Below are positions 34,691-46,357 of a stretch of DNA of 62,772 nucleotides, in pieces. The stretch is taken from positions 90,548-153,319 of the forward strand of contig NZ_JAKCMV010000008.1 in NCBI RefSeq assembly GCF_021440515.1, read 5' to 3'. The translations under genes were made by a program, and so were the position numbers. Position 1 is the first letter of the stretch. Every line of letters starts with the position of its first letter. The notes beneath the pieces are model-generated. The model made no database searches and was not told the DNA's origin. It saw only the letters and a list, made by a program, of their open reading frames with translations. The DNA is from Enterobacter asburiae. Its GTDB lineage: Bacteria > Pseudomonadota > Gammaproteobacteria > Enterobacterales > Enterobacteriaceae.

Positions 34691-34789
34691 GTACATTATG
34701 ATGACGATATTACACAACTGCACCCGCAGACCGCTACGGCATAAGCCATATCTTTTTGTTATGAAAACGCCATTGAAAAGCGCTTGATA

Positions 34790-34799
34790 CACTATAGTA
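34790..34799. promoter_or_regulatory. Candidate operator before the XRE-cupin gene (second copy)
   Basis: Second exact CACTATAGTA, eight bases before the regulator's ATG, where bound protein would block its own transcription or translation. Confidence 0.5.
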
Positions 34800-34806
34800 T
34801 GACGTC

Positions 34807-35382
34807 ATGAACACTATCACAGACACTATGAATCAACGGATTAGCGCGCGCATTCGTATCGAACGCGAGTCGCGCGGTTGGTCATTAAGTGAGCTTGCCG
34901 AGCGCGCGGGCGTGTCGCGCGCCATGATCCACAAGATTGAGCGCGGCGAGAGTAGCCCAACGGCAACGCTGCTCGCGCGTCTGTCCGGCGCGTTCGGCAT
35001 CAGCATGTCGACCCTGATTGCCCGCGCCGAAATGCAGGAAGGCAAGCTGCTGCGTCTGGCGAATCAGCCCGTCTGGCAGGATCCGCAAACACACTATCTT
35101 CGCCGCCACGTTTCTCCGCGCACCGACCTGCCTATCGATCTGGTTCAGGTCGAGCTCCCGGCGGGCAGCGACGTGCCCATGCCCGCGTCGTCGTATGCGC
35201 TGGCGCGCCAGCTTATCTGGCTACAGTCCGGCGAGCTGGTGTTTCAGGAAGGGGATACTCGGCATGAGATGAAGGCGGGAGATTGTCTGGAATTAGGGCC
35301 GCCAAACGACTGTCGGTTCATCAACGAAACCGATGGATCCTGCGTCTATCTGGTGGTCAGGCTTAACCAGTCCGGCTCGTAA
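34807..35382 (+). CDS. XRE-family regulator with cupin sensor domain
   Basis: A 191-residue regulator with an N-terminal helix-turn-helix (RGWSLSELAERAGVSRAMIHKIERGESSPT) shortened here to its core, RAGVSRAMIHKIE, and a C-terminal cupin (QSGELVFQEGDTRHEMKAG region) that would sense a small molecule. An in-frame ATG at 34828 could also start it. It is divergent from mnaT and absent from the E. coli K-12 locus, where mnaT and curA are neighbours. It probably controls mnaT-ydcZ. Confidence 0.9.
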   Translation: MNTITDTMNQRISARIRIERESRGWSLSELAERAGVSRAMIHKIERGESSPTATLLARLSGAFGISMSTLIARAEMQEGKLLRLANQPVWQDPQTHYLRRHVSPRTDLPIDLVQVELPAGSDVPMPASSYALARQLIWLQSGELVFQEGDTRHEMKAGDCLELGPPNDCRFINETDGSCVYLVVRLNQSGS

Positions 35383-35447
35383 TGTCAAAGCATCCGCACG
35401 TATAAGGGACTAGTCTCTTATAACGTTTGCACAAAAAGGAACATGCT

Positions 35448-36479
35448 ATGAGTCAGTCAAGTCGTCGTTGGGTTCTGGCCTCACGTCCGCACGGTGCGCC
35501 GGTTGCAGAAAATTTCCGTCTGGAAGAGCAGCCGATCCCGGAGCCGAAAGAAGGCCAGGTGCTGTTACGCACCGAATGGCTTTCGTTAGATCCCTATATG
35601 CGCGGCCGCATGAGCGATGCCCCGTCGTATTCACCGCCGGTTGAGATTGGCGCCGTGATGGTCGGGGGAACGGTGAGTCGGGTGGAGAAATCCAATAACC
35701 CGGATTTCAAACCGGGCGAATGGGTGCTGGGCTACAGCGGCTGGCAGGATTACGATCTGTCCGACGGTAGCGGGCTGGTCAAGCTGGGCGACAACCCGGC
35801 GAATCCATCCTGGTCCCTGGGTATTCTCGGCATGCCTGGCTTTACTGCCTACATGGGGCTGCTGGATATCGGGCAGCCAAAATCCGGCGAAACGCTGGTT
35901 GTGGCCGCCGCCACCGGGCCGGTTGGCGCAACGGTGGGGCAAATCGGCAAAATTAAAGGCTGCCGGGTCGTTGGCGTGGCGGGCGGTGCTGAGAAATGCC
36001 GCTATGCCACTGATTTACTGGGATTTGATGCGTGTCTTGACCATCGCGCCGATGACTTCGCCGAGCAGCTGGCGAAAGCCTGCCCGGACGGTATCGACGT
36101 CTATTATGAAAACGTGGGCGGAAAAGTGTTTGACGCGGTGCTGCCGCTGCTAAATACCTCCGCACGCGTGCCGGTCTGCGGTCTGGTCAGCGGGTATAAC
36201 GCCACGGGGCTGCCGGACGGCCCGGATCGTCTGCCGCTGCTGATGGGCACCATCCTTAAGAAACGCATTCGGATGCAGGGCTTTATCATTGCTCAGGACT
36301 ATGGTCATCGCATTCAGGAGTTCCAGCAGGAGATGGGGCGCTGGGTGCAGGAAGGAAAAATCCACTACCGTGAACAGGTTACCGACGGGCTTGAGAACGC
36401 GCCCGAGGCGCTGATCGGCCTGCTTGAAGGAAAAAACTTCGGCAAGGTGGTCATTCGCGTGGCGAAAGAGAACAAATAA
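35448..36479 (+). CDS. curA: NADPH-dependent curcumin/alkenal reductase CurA
   Basis: Zinc-free medium-chain reductase (343 residues) that saturates the double bonds of curcumin and similar enones. The Rossmann signature is AATGPVGATVGQIGK, and the N-terminus (LDPYMRGRM) is typical of this leukotriene-B4-reductase-like family. Start at 35448 with AAAGGA upstream. Order mnaT-curA-mcbR is as in E. coli. Confidence 0.94.
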   Translation: MSQSSRRWVLASRPHGAPVAENFRLEEQPIPEPKEGQVLLRTEWLSLDPYMRGRMSDAPSYSPPVEIGAVMVGGTVSRVEKSNNPDFKPGEWVLGYSGWQDYDLSDGSGLVKLGDNPANPSWSLGILGMPGFTAYMGLLDIGQPKSGETLVVAAATGPVGATVGQIGKIKGCRVVGVAGGAEKCRYATDLLGFDACLDHRADDFAEQLAKACPDGIDVYYENVGGKVFDAVLPLLNTSARVPVCGLVSGYNATGLPDGPDRLPLLMGTILKKRIRMQGFIIAQDYGHRIQEFQQEMGRWVQEGKIHYREQVTDGLENAPEALIGLLEGKNFGKVVIRVAKENK

Positions 36480-36484
36480 AATCG

Positions 36485-36510
36485 ATAATGGCGGGAATAC
36501 CCGCCATTAT
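36485..36510 (+). terminator. Rho-independent terminator of curA
   Basis: ATAATGGCGGG / CCCGCCATTAT is a perfect 11-base stem with a four-base loop, followed by TATTT. Confidence 0.85.
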
Positions 36511-36730
36511 TATTTGTGAAGATAGGATATATTGTCTTTAATTAATCCAGTAAAACCTTCGTCGCCATCAGCATAGATGCGTATGAAAGGTTAAAAAATA
36601 GATGTTTTACGTTTTTGCGCTTTTTTTGCGCACTTCCCAATACCAGGCATATAAATACAGGATTAATCAAAGCGGCGTTCGCTAAGGGAACGCTGAAAAT
36701 AGCGTATTGTTTTGGCTACGGGAATTGAAC

Positions 36731-37399
36731 ATGCTTGATTTGGATAATTTGGAAAAGGCACAGCGGATCAGTCTTACCATGCAGGTTGAGATTAGTCTTA
36801 AAGGGGCCTTAATAACGGGTTCACTTAAACCTGGGGCCAGGCTGATTACTAAAGAGATCGCTGATAAATTGGGAACCAGTATTACCCCCGTTCGCGAAGC
36901 CCTTCTGCGGCTGGTGTCGGCGGGCGCGCTTCAGGCCACGCCAGCCCAGGCTTTCCTGGTGCCCGAGGTGACGCTGGAGCGCTACAACGAAGTGAACGCC
37001 ATCAGAAAGCAGCTTGAGCCAATGGCGGTCGCCGCCGCCTGCGAGCAAATGACGGACGCGCGGCTAAGCGTCCTGCGCGATCTCTCGGAGCGTTTTCATG
37101 AGGCTATGCTCAGCGGAAACATGCAGCAGGCGCTGAACACCAACCGTGTTTTTCGCTTCACGCTCTATCAGTATGCGGAAATGCCGACGCTGAACGCTCT
37201 GATTGAACAGCTTTGGGTGCGTATCGGCCCGTGCTTTAACTATCTGCATGAAGAGCGTCACGACACCGCGTCCGTACCTTATCACTATGCGAAGCTGCTG
37301 TCGGCGCTGGAGCGCCGGGACGTGGAGGCCAGCCGGAAAGAGATTGATCTGCTGATCGATGAAGCCGATGTTCTATTAAGAAAGCAATATTTAAGTTAG
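36731..37399 (+). CDS. mcbR: FadR-type GntR regulator, McbR-like
   Basis: A 222-residue regulator with an N-terminal winged helix (TSITPVREALLRLVSAGAL) and a C-terminal FCD ligand domain. E. coli McbR, in the same place, represses mcbA and affects colanic acid and biofilm. Identity here is only moderate, so the target set may differ. I chose ATG at 36731 because homologues lack the eight residues of the longer frame. Confidence 0.83.
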   Translation: MLDLDNLEKAQRISLTMQVEISLKGALITGSLKPGARLITKEIADKLGTSITPVREALLRLVSAGALQATPAQAFLVPEVTLERYNEVNAIRKQLEPMAVAAACEQMTDARLSVLRDLSERFHEAMLSGNMQQALNTNRVFRFTLYQYAEMPTLNALIEQLWVRIGPCFNYLHEERHDTASVPYHYAKLLSALERRDVEASRKEIDLLIDEADVLLRKQYLS

Positions 37400-37611
37400 G
37401 GAATTATTTAGCACAGGACATATTTTTAATTTTAATTGTTCTCGTAAACAATGATCTCCTGGTGGCGAAACGTCACCGGGAAAGCTATTTTCATTTTTAA
37501 AACTGTTCGCAACATAAAAGAAACGCTTGCGCTGAAATAACTTTACATATTGTTTATTTGAAAAGGGATTAAAAAAGAAGAACCCGACAGCGAACGCTGC
37601 CGGGCAAAGGC

Positions 37612-39726
37612 TTACTCGAAGCGATAAGAAACCGACAGCCCAACGCCGTAGTTGCGTCCCGGTGCAGGTTCGTAATAGCGACCGTTTGATTCGTTCACGA
37701 TAACGGAGCCGACGTACTCTTTGTCGAACAGGTTATCCACCCGCCCGAAGAGATCCATTCCCCAGTTGCCGTAGTTGAATTTATAGCCGGTATTCAGCCC
37801 TACAACCGTATAGGACGGCGCTTTCGCCGTGTTTTCGTCGTCTGCCATAATATCGCTCATGTAGCGCACGTCCGTTCCGGCGTACCAGCCTTCCTGCGGC
37901 TGCCAGCCAAACGAGGCATAACCCATATTGCGGGCAATGCCCGGCATCCGGTTGCCGCTACAGTCCGCGTCGCTACAGACGTTGGTGCGGTAGGTGGCGT
38001 CCAGATAGGTCCACGCCATCTTCAGCTTCCAGTTCTCGGCAAACTGCTGGTCGAGGGAGACTTCCACGCCCTGACGACGGGTTTTACCGGCGTTTTTATA
38101 GCTGGTGCGTCCGCCCGCGCTGGCATCCACGACAATCTCATCGTCGGTGTCGGTACGGAACAGGGCTGCGGTCAGCAGGCCGTTGCCGATACGGGTTTTA
38201 CTGCCCACTTCATAGGTATTGTTGGTGGACGGCTTCAGGCCGATATTCAGCCCGCCTTTATCATCGGAACGATAGGAAAGCTCGTTGATGGTCGGGGTTT
38301 CAAATCCGCGACCCGCCGCCGCGTACAGGTTCCAGGCATCGGTCACGGCATACTTCACCGACCCTGCCGGGAGCCACTTGTGATAGCTTGTGTCGCCGCT
38401 GTCATCACCGTTTCCAGGCGTCACGTAATGATCGTTGGAATCAAACCACACGGAGCTGTAGCGCACGCCGGCGTCAACGGAGAGCTTTTGCGTCAGCTGC
38501 CAGCTGGTTTGCAGGTACGGGTCGACGTTCCACATCAGGTTGCGCTCGTTGCGACGCTTTTCACCCTTCACGCCGTAGTCAGGCACGCCGTTATCCATCA
38601 CGAAGTTCTGATATCCCCGGCGATCTTCGCTCAGGTTTTCGTAGTTCAGCCCCGTGGTGAACGTTACCGGAACCAGCAGTTCTCCCTTGTGCGTCCAGCG
38701 GCTGTCGATGCCCTGATAGTGGCGCTGCATGTCGATCACACCGCCGGAGTGGGTGGCTTTCAGCTGCGGCTGATACGGAATCGACTGGTACTGCGTCATT
38801 TCGCGCTCGCCCGCGTACATCATGACGCTCAGATCGTCCTGCGCGCTCAGCTGGCGGTCGTAGCGCAGCCCGGCCTGGGTCTGCTTGATGGTTTTGCGGG
38901 TGTTGTACTGATCGCCGCGCGGGGACTGGCGCGGGTTATCACGCCACTCCTGATAGTCCAGACCGCCCGGATCGTTGGCCTTCATGTCCACGCTGTTGAA
39001 GATCAGGGTCAGCTTGCTGACGTCGTCAATGCGCACGCCCAGTTTGGCGTTAGCGAGGTTTTTACGCGCGCCGCTGTGGTCGCGATAGCCTTTGGTGGTG
39101 AAGCGGGTGGTTGAAACGGTGTAGTCCACGTCCCCCGCGTGGGTGCCGTCGCCCATCGCGCCGGTGGCCTTCATGCCGTAGCGCCAGGTGCCGTAGCTGC
39201 CGTAATAGCTGCTGGCCTCGATGGTCGGCGGCTGCTGCCCGGTCTGGGTGTTAATGTTGATAACCCCGCCGGAGGCGTTGCCGTACAGCGCCGAGAACGG
39301 CCCGCGCAGCACTTCAACGCTGTCGATGCTGGTGAGGTCGATGTTCGACGTCTGGCCCTGACCGTCCGGCATGGTGGCCGGAATGCCGTCCACGTACATG
39401 CGGATCCCGCGCACGCCGAAGGTGGAGCGCGCGCCAAAGCCGCGCATAGAGAGCTGGAGATCCTGCGCATAGTTCTGACGGTTCTGGATTTGCAGGCCAG
39501 GGACGCTGCCAAGGGATTCAGACAGGTTGATGCGCGGGGCCGCCTGGCGCATATCGTCGCCGTTTACCACGCTCACGGCGGCGGGGGTATCAAGCTCTGA
39601 CACGGTTTGCGGCGTGGCGCTGACGATCATGGTCTGTTCTTCTGCGGCCAGCGCGGCGGCAGGGGCGACGACGGCAGGAACCAGCAGCAGCGGGAGAGTA
39701 GCCTTCTTGGCAAAAAAGATTTTCAT
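37612..39726 (-). CDS. yncD: TonB-dependent receptor YncD/PqqU
   Basis: Outer-membrane TonB-dependent beta-barrel (704 residues). The signal peptide ends at ALAA-EE and is followed by the TonB box-like QTMIVSATP, a plug with GSVPGLQIQNRQ and the C-terminal Phe-containing last strand (LSVSYRFE). In E. coli YncD takes up the cofactor pyrroloquinoline quinone and is also called PqqU. No pqq genes or quinoprotein dehydrogenase genes are nearby. A Fur-like box stands between it and yncE. Confidence 0.92.
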   Translation of the reverse strand: MKIFFAKKATLPLLLVPAVVAPAAALAAEEQTMIVSATPQTVSELDTPAAVSVVNGDDMRQAAPRINLSESLGSVPGLQIQNRQNYAQDLQLSMRGFGARSTFGVRGIRMYVDGIPATMPDGQGQTSNIDLTSIDSVEVLRGPFSALYGNASGGVININTQTGQQPPTIEASSYYGSYGTWRYGMKATGAMGDGTHAGDVDYTVSTTRFTTKGYRDHSGARKNLANAKLGVRIDDVSKLTLIFNSVDMKANDPGGLDYQEWRDNPRQSPRGDQYNTRKTIKQTQAGLRYDRQLSAQDDLSVMMYAGEREMTQYQSIPYQPQLKATHSGGVIDMQRHYQGIDSRWTHKGELLVPVTFTTGLNYENLSEDRRGYQNFVMDNGVPDYGVKGEKRRNERNLMWNVDPYLQTSWQLTQKLSVDAGVRYSSVWFDSNDHYVTPGNGDDSGDTSYHKWLPAGSVKYAVTDAWNLYAAAGRGFETPTINELSYRSDDKGGLNIGLKPSTNNTYEVGSKTRIGNGLLTAALFRTDTDDEIVVDASAGGRTSYKNAGKTRRQGVEVSLDQQFAENWKLKMAWTYLDATYRTNVCSDADCSGNRMPGIARNMGYASFGWQPQEGWYAGTDVRYMSDIMADDENTAKAPSYTVVGLNTGYKFNYGNWGMDLFGRVDNLFDKEYVGSVIVNESNGRYYEPAPGRNYGVGLSVSYRFE

Positions 39727-39870
39727 GGAGTAAACCGTTTAAGGACAAAAACGTACCAAATGGAACATGTGCATACATGTTAAATGTTTTGTAAATCTTT
39801 TGAAAACTATAACCGCACATTGCGTTAATGAAAGGGCGTCAGGGAAAGAAAAACTCCACATTCATCAGAT

Positions 39871-39887
39871 TAATGATTACTATTCTC
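39871..39887. promoter_or_regulatory. Candidate Fur box between yncD and yncE
   Basis: TAATGATTACTATTCTC agrees with the Fur consensus (TAATGATAATCATTATC) at 13 of 17 bases and lies ~80-97 bases before yncE. Both genes are known or suspected iron-regulated in E. coli. Confidence 0.62.
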
Positions 39888-39967
39888 ATTCATATTAGGG
39901 CAAAGCCACGACTTTGCCTGTCGGAAGCGATGTCAGCGGCTAATCACCTCGTTTAAAAGGAATTGTT

Positions 39968-41029
39968 ATGTCTTTACGTCATCTGTGCACTCCACGCCTG
40001 CGTAGCGCTCTGCTGTTGGGCTCCTTAATGCTTGCCGGAAGCTTCCAGGCCCAGGCCTCCGACGACATGCTGTGCAAAGCCGTGGGTAAGGGCGCGTATG
40101 AGATGGCCGTGAGCCAGCAGGAAAATGCCCTGTGGGTCGCAACTTCCCAGAGCCGTAAGACCGACAAGGGCGGTATTGTTTATCGTCTGGATCCGGTGAC
40201 TCTGGAAGTAACGCAGGCCATTCATAACGATCTCAAGCCGTTCGGTGCGACCATCAATAACGCGACCCAGACGCTGTGGTTTGGCAACACCACCAGCAGC
40301 GCCGTGACCGCGATCGATGCGAAAACGGGCGATGTGAAAGGGCGCCTGGTGCTGGACGAGCGCAAGCGCAGTGAAACGGTCAAACCGTTGCAGCCGCGTC
40401 AGCTGGTGGCCGACGAGACGACCAACACGGTTTACATCACCGGTGTGGGTAAAGAGAGCGTGATTTGGGTGGTGGACGGCGCGACGCTGAAGCTGAAAGA
40501 GACTATCGCCAATACGGGCACCTACAGCACCGGCCTGGCGCTGGATGCAAAAGCAAAACGCCTGTACACCACCAATGCCGACGGCGAGCTGCTGACGATC
40601 GACACCGCGACCAACAAGATCCTCAGTCGTAAAAAAGTGCAGGACGACGGTAAAGAGCATTTCTACCTGAACCTAAGCCTGGACACCGCCGGACAGCGCG
40701 CGTTCCTGACCGATTCAAAACAGCCTGAAGTGCTGGTGGTGAGCCTGAAAGACGGCAGCGTGATGGAAAAAATCGCCGCCCCGGCCTCGCTGGCCGTGCT
40801 GTTTAACCCGGCGCGTAACGAAGCCTATGTGACGCATCGCGAGGCGGGTAAGGTGAGCGTGATCGACACCAAAACCTACAAAGTGACCAAAACCTTCGAT
40901 ACCCCGGTATTCCCGAACAGCCTGGCGCTCTCGGCGGATGGTCAGACCCTGTACGTGACGGTGAAACAAAAATCGACCCGCCAGCAGGAGGCGACCCAGC
41001 CTGACGACGTGATTCGTATTGCGTTGTAA
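39968..41029 (+). CDS. yncE: Periplasmic beta-propeller protein YncE
   Basis: A 353-residue seven-bladed YVTN-type propeller with a signal peptide cleaved near AQAS-DD. Repeats such as VTAIDAKTGDVKGRLVLD and VSVIDTKTYKVTKTFD are spaced through the chain. E. coli YncE binds single-stranded DNA in vitro and is Fur-regulated; its true role is unclear. Its placing opposite a TonB receptor hints at a partner role in the periplasm. Confidence 0.93.
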   Translation: MSLRHLCTPRLRSALLLGSLMLAGSFQAQASDDMLCKAVGKGAYEMAVSQQENALWVATSQSRKTDKGGIVYRLDPVTLEVTQAIHNDLKPFGATINNATQTLWFGNTTSSAVTAIDAKTGDVKGRLVLDERKRSETVKPLQPRQLVADETTNTVYITGVGKESVIWVVDGATLKLKETIANTGTYSTGLALDAKAKRLYTTNADGELLTIDTATNKILSRKKVQDDGKEHFYLNLSLDTAGQRAFLTDSKQPEVLVVSLKDGSVMEKIAAPASLAVLFNPARNEAYVTHREAGKVSVIDTKTYKVTKTFDTPVFPNSLALSADGQTLYVTVKQKSTRQQEATQPDDVIRIAL

Positions 41030-41037
41030 CATTTTTT

Positions 41038-41112
41038 GCCCGGTGGCGCTGCGCTTACCGGGCCTACACTCATGCAGACCGTAGGTCGGGTAAGGCGTCG
41101 CCGCCACCCGAC
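41038..41112. repeat. REP/BIME palindromic element
   Basis: Two inverted REP units (GCCCGGTGGCGCTGCGC and the reverse GGCGTCGCCGCCACCCG) between yncE and the shared terminator. Confidence 0.87.
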
Positions 41113-41114
41113 AT

Positions 41115-41149
41115 AAAAAAAGGGAAGGCAAAATGCCTTCCCTTTTTTA
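41115..41149. terminator. Bidirectional terminator between yncE and ansP
   Basis: GGGAAGGCA / TGCCTTCCC, flanked by A and T runs on both sides, so it would stop transcription from both convergent genes. Confidence 0.92.
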
Positions 41150-41165
41150 TTTTAATGGAACCTGA

Positions 41166-42662
41166 TTAACGCTGCGTTTCTTCAACCAGCGGGCCGTCCT
41201 GATGCCCATCATCATGATGAACCGGTGCGGTGCTGTGAATTTCGTTAACGCGTTTGCGCACGCCAAACCATCCGGCAATCAGCAGCACGGCCAGCAGCGG
41301 AATGGTGGCAATGGTGTAGGTGCCGTTCGGGTAGTCGAACGCCATCAGCACCAGCACGCTGAACAGGAACAGCAGGGTCAGCCAGGAGGTGACCGGGGCG
41401 CCCGGCATTTTAAAGCTTACGTCAGCGGCTTTCCCTTCTTTAATCGCTTTGCGCAGACGCATCTGGCACACCACGATAAAGGCCCAGGAGGCAATAATGC
41501 CCAGCGCGGCGACGTTCAGCACGATCTCAAACACCTGAGAAGGCACCAGATAGTTCAGGAACACGCCGAAGACATAGACAACCAGCGTTGCGAGGATGCC
41601 CGCGTAAGGCACCTGCTGTTTGCTCATTTTTGACATGAACTTCGGCGCAGATCCGCCCATCGACATCGAGCGCAGGATACGCCCGGTAGAGTACAGGCCG
41701 GAGTTAAGGCTGGAGAGCGCGGCGGTCAGCACCACGATATTCATGATGCTGCCAACGTAAGGCACGCCAAGCTTCGAGAAGAAGGTCACGAACGGGCTCT
41801 GACCCGCCTGATAGGCGTTCCACGGCAGCAGCAGCACCAGCAGCACCACGGAGCCAACGTAGAACAGACCGATACGCCAGATCACGCTGTTAATCGCTTT
41901 TGGCACCATGGTCTGCGGATCTTTACATTCGCCCGCCGCCGTACCGACCAGTTCAATCGAGGCAAAGGCGAAGACCACGCCCTGAATCAGCACCAGCGCA
42001 GGCAGCAGGCCGTGCGGGAAGAATCCGCCGTTATCGGTTATCAGGTGGAAGCCGGTGGCGTTGCCGTCCAGCGGTTTACCCGTACCGAGGAAGACCGTAC
42101 CGACCACCAGGAAAATCACAATTGCTAGCACTTTGACCAGCGCAAACCAGAACTCCATCTCGGCGAACCACTTAACGCCGATCATGTTCATGGTGCCGAC
42201 AATCGCCAGCGCGCCGAGGGCAAACACCCACTGCGGCACATCGCCAAACGCGCCCCAGTAGTGCATATAGAGCGCAACGGCGGTGATATCAACGATACCG
42301 GTCATCGCCCAGTTAACGAAGTACATCCAGCCCGCCACGTAGGCGGCTTTTTCACCGAGGAACTCACGCGCATACGAGACAAAGCTGCCGCTGGAAGGGC
42401 GGTGTAACACCAGTTCGCCCAGCGCGCGCAGAATGAAGAAAGAGAAGATCCCGCACACCAGATAAACCAGGGCGAGAGCAGGGCCAGCCATTTGCAGACG
42501 TGCGCCTGCGCCTAAAAACAGACCTGTACCAATCGCGCCGCCGATGGCGATCATCTGTACCTGACGGTTGCCCATCGCTTTGTGGTAGCCCTCCTCATGG
42601 GAGTTCAACCAGCGACGTTTCGCAGCGTGATGCTCGGCTGCGCTTTTATTGCTTGTTTTCAT
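41166..42662 (-). CDS. ansP: L-asparagine permease AnsP
   Basis: Amino-acid permease of the APC superfamily (498 residues, about 12 helices) that imports L-asparagine with protons. The conserved first-helix phrase [14 protein letters not shown] is present. The sequence and place after yncE match E. coli. Confidence 0.95.
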   Translation of the reverse strand: MKTSNKSAAEHHAAKRRWLNSHEEGYHKAMGNRQVQMIAIGGAIGTGLFLGAGARLQMAGPALALVYLVCGIFSFFILRALGELVLHRPSSGSFVSYAREFLGEKAAYVAGWMYFVNWAMTGIVDITAVALYMHYWGAFGDVPQWVFALGALAIVGTMNMIGVKWFAEMEFWFALVKVLAIVIFLVVGTVFLGTGKPLDGNATGFHLITDNGGFFPHGLLPALVLIQGVVFAFASIELVGTAAGECKDPQTMVPKAINSVIWRIGLFYVGSVVLLVLLLPWNAYQAGQSPFVTFFSKLGVPYVGSIMNIVVLTAALSSLNSGLYSTGRILRSMSMGGSAPKFMSKMSKQQVPYAGILATLVVYVFGVFLNYLVPSQVFEIVLNVAALGIIASWAFIVVCQMRLRKAIKEGKAADVSFKMPGAPVTSWLTLLFLFSVLVLMAFDYPNGTYTIATIPLLAVLLIAGWFGVRKRVNEIHSTAPVHHDDGHQDGPLVEETQR

Positions 42663-43083
42663 TGAGTTACCTGTTTGCCTGTCTGAACCGTTATTTTTTC
42701 ATCCCCGGCAGAGTGCGAACCAATCGATTGCCTCTGCGCAGGCACATGCTGCCTTTCCAGTCTTTCTGCGTGTGGATAAGGCGAAACATGGCGAGGCATC
42801 CTACCCGCAATTGATAAGTGACGCAAAATATAACCGTGCCGAAAGTGATGCATGTCGAAGGAAATCGTGTGGTCAGAGCAGACGGGGATCGCAACGCGCT
42901 GAATCGTGGCGAGTTTTTAGTCAAATGCGCCAGCGTAATGGCGCATTAATCATCAGTTTTCCTTAATGGTTTCCAACGGGGATTGATGAAATCAATTCAT
43001 AAGGACAAGCATGTTTACGCTGTAGTGCTCATGAAAAATTAGGCCTAGAGTTGCCCTGTACAACATACCGCGAGATGAGGTGA
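42663..43083. other. Intergenic region between ansP and the aldo/keto reductase gene
   Basis: 421 bases with no gene I can support. It must hold both divergent promoters. A perfect nine-base repeat AATGCGCCA / TGGCGCATT lies at 42924-42947, with no T run. This is the left edge of the accessory block that separates ansP from yncG. Confidence 0.5.
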
Positions 43084-44070
<987 letters not shown>

Positions 44071-44071
44071 C

Positions 44072-44968
<897 letters not shown>

Positions 44969-45074
44969 TTACCGGATTAATGAATTGTGCTCATGGTTCC
45001 TTTCTGATTATGCAGTCTAATCCCGGCTTCACCTTTACGCTACTGTTACCCCAACAGCAAACGAGGAGTACAGC

Positions 45075-45485
45075 ATGAAAATTATCCCTAGTGGATCATT
45101 ACCTTCTATGCAAGGCCCGCAGGCGTGGTTCACGGGAACGGTGCGTATTGATGCGCCGTTCCAGGCGACAGAACCGGCCAAAGTGGGCGGTGCCACGGTG
45201 ACCTTTGAGCCGGGAGCGCGAACCGCCTGGCACACCCATCCGCTGGGGCAAACGCTGATCGTGACCCAGGGGCGCGGCTGGCTTCAGGAGTGGGGTAAAG
45301 AGGCGCAGCCGCTCAATCAAGGCGATATCGCGTGGATCCCGCCGGGCGTGAAGCACTGGCACGGGGCCAGCGCGCAAACGGCGATGACCCACATCGCCAT
45401 CGCCGAAGCGGTTAACGGCAGCCCGGTTGAGTGGCTGGAGAAAGTGACCGATGAGCAGTATGAGAACAGCAAAGTTAATAACTGA
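45075..45485 (+). CDS. Cupin-domain protein
   Basis: A 136-residue single cupin. The metal-site motifs are ARTAWHTHPLGQTLIVTQG (shortened: HTHPLGQ) and PGVKHWHGA. It resembles cupins that act with carboxymuconolactone decarboxylases or quinone detoxification enzymes. Good ribosome site (ACGAGGAG). Divergent from LysR. Confidence 0.88.
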   Translation: MKIIPSGSLPSMQGPQAWFTGTVRIDAPFQATEPAKVGGATVTFEPGARTAWHTHPLGQTLIVTQGRGWLQEWGKEAQPLNQGDIAWIPPGVKHWHGASAQTAMTHIAIAEAVNGSPVEWLEKVTDEQYENSKVNN

Positions 45486-45593
45486 ACTGTTAATCGGATG
45501 ATTTAATTAGGAAAAGTGCCAATATTTATGCTTGATGGAATTCTAGTATGGTACTTTTCTGATTAAATAATGATGTCCGTTAACGGTGAGGCT

Positions 45594-46115
45594 ATGGCAT
45601 TACATGGAAAGTTGATCCTGAATGGGGCAGATTATGCACCTTTTAACCTGTTTGGCGTTGGCGTGTTTATGGCGCATTCAGGAATGGGTGCATATCGTAA
45701 CAACGGAAATTGCGGTGCGTTTCCCGATCTGGGCCCCTTACCTGTTGGGAGATACTGGATTGTTGACCGACTTGAAGCCAATATGTTTTTGCAGCTAAAG
45801 CGAGAGATTAGCGATAGTTCTAACAGGTTTTTTGGACGTCGCGAGTTCGGAAAATCAGATTGGTTTGCCTTATGGCGTGATGATGCTCTCATTGATGATT
45901 ATATGTGGATAGAGGGCGTTAAAAGAGGTAATTTCCGTTTGCATCCGGGCCAGGCATCAAAAGGGTGTATCACCATTGCACACAATCCGGATTATGCCAG
46001 AATCCATAATGCGCTGAAAAATACCCCTTTAATTCAGGTTCCGCGTAAGAATGGCCTTCTGGCGCGCGGTTGGGTGGAGGTTGCTTCCAGTGGCTTTAAT
46101 AAAACATGTCCGTAG
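45594..46115 (+). CDS. Tlde1-like L,D-transpeptidase effector (DUF2778)
   Basis: A 173-residue toxin candidate of the DUF2778 / Tlde1 family, type VI secretion effectors that attack the peptide stems of peptidoglycan. The catalytic L,D-transpeptidase motif HPGQASKGC gives His117, Ser122 and Cys125, and GPLPVGRYWI lies upstream. It has no signal peptide, as expected for a T6SS cargo. I chose the ATG at 45594, after GGTGAGG; the frame is open to 45570. The region is AT-richer than its flanks and no T6SS structural cluster is visible. Confidence 0.85.
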   Translation: MALHGKLILNGADYAPFNLFGVGVFMAHSGMGAYRNNGNCGAFPDLGPLPVGRYWIVDRLEANMFLQLKREISDSSNRFFGRREFGKSDWFALWRDDALIDDYMWIEGVKRGNFRLHPGQASKGCITIAHNPDYARIHNALKNTPLIQVPRKNGLLARGWVEVASSGFNKTCP

Positions 46116-46116
46116 A

Positions 46117-46356
46117 ATGAATAAAATTGCCTATTTCATCTTGATTGTTTTTTGCCTTGGGCATTCTCTGCCTGAACCGGAAAAATATATCCCTTACGAC
46201 CTGGCAATAAAAGTCTGTGGTGTTCTCTACAAGCATGTGAATGCTGATTCAATCTATGATGCGTATTCACTTATTGATTGGGCTTTAATTATTACAATAA
46301 CTGTGGCTTTCTATATTTTAACAATGAAGTTAGTCGGTATGAAAAGGAAAAAATGA
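46117..46356 (+). CDS. Likely immunity protein of the Tlde1-like effector
   Basis: A 79-residue protein whose ATG comes one base after the effector stop. It has an N-terminal hydrophobic segment (IAYFILIVFCLG), a polar middle with a Cys and a C-terminal helix with a basic end (TMKLVGMKRKK), so the middle is probably periplasmic, where the effector acts. No sequence family recognised; the role is inferred from position, size and topology. Confidence 0.72.
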   Translation: MNKIAYFILIVFCLGHSLPEPEKYIPYDLAIKVCGVLYKHVNADSIYDAYSLIDWALIITITVAFYILTMKLVGMKRKK

Positions 46357-46357
46357 T

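Noticed and set aside
42924..42947. Perfect nine-base inverted repeat considered as a terminator
   Set aside because: No T run on either strand and no gene end beside it; kept only as a note in the intergenic region.
42815..42966. Small frames between ansP and the aldo/keto reductase gene
   Set aside because: No ribosome sites, no recognisable sequence, and overlapping frames on both strands.
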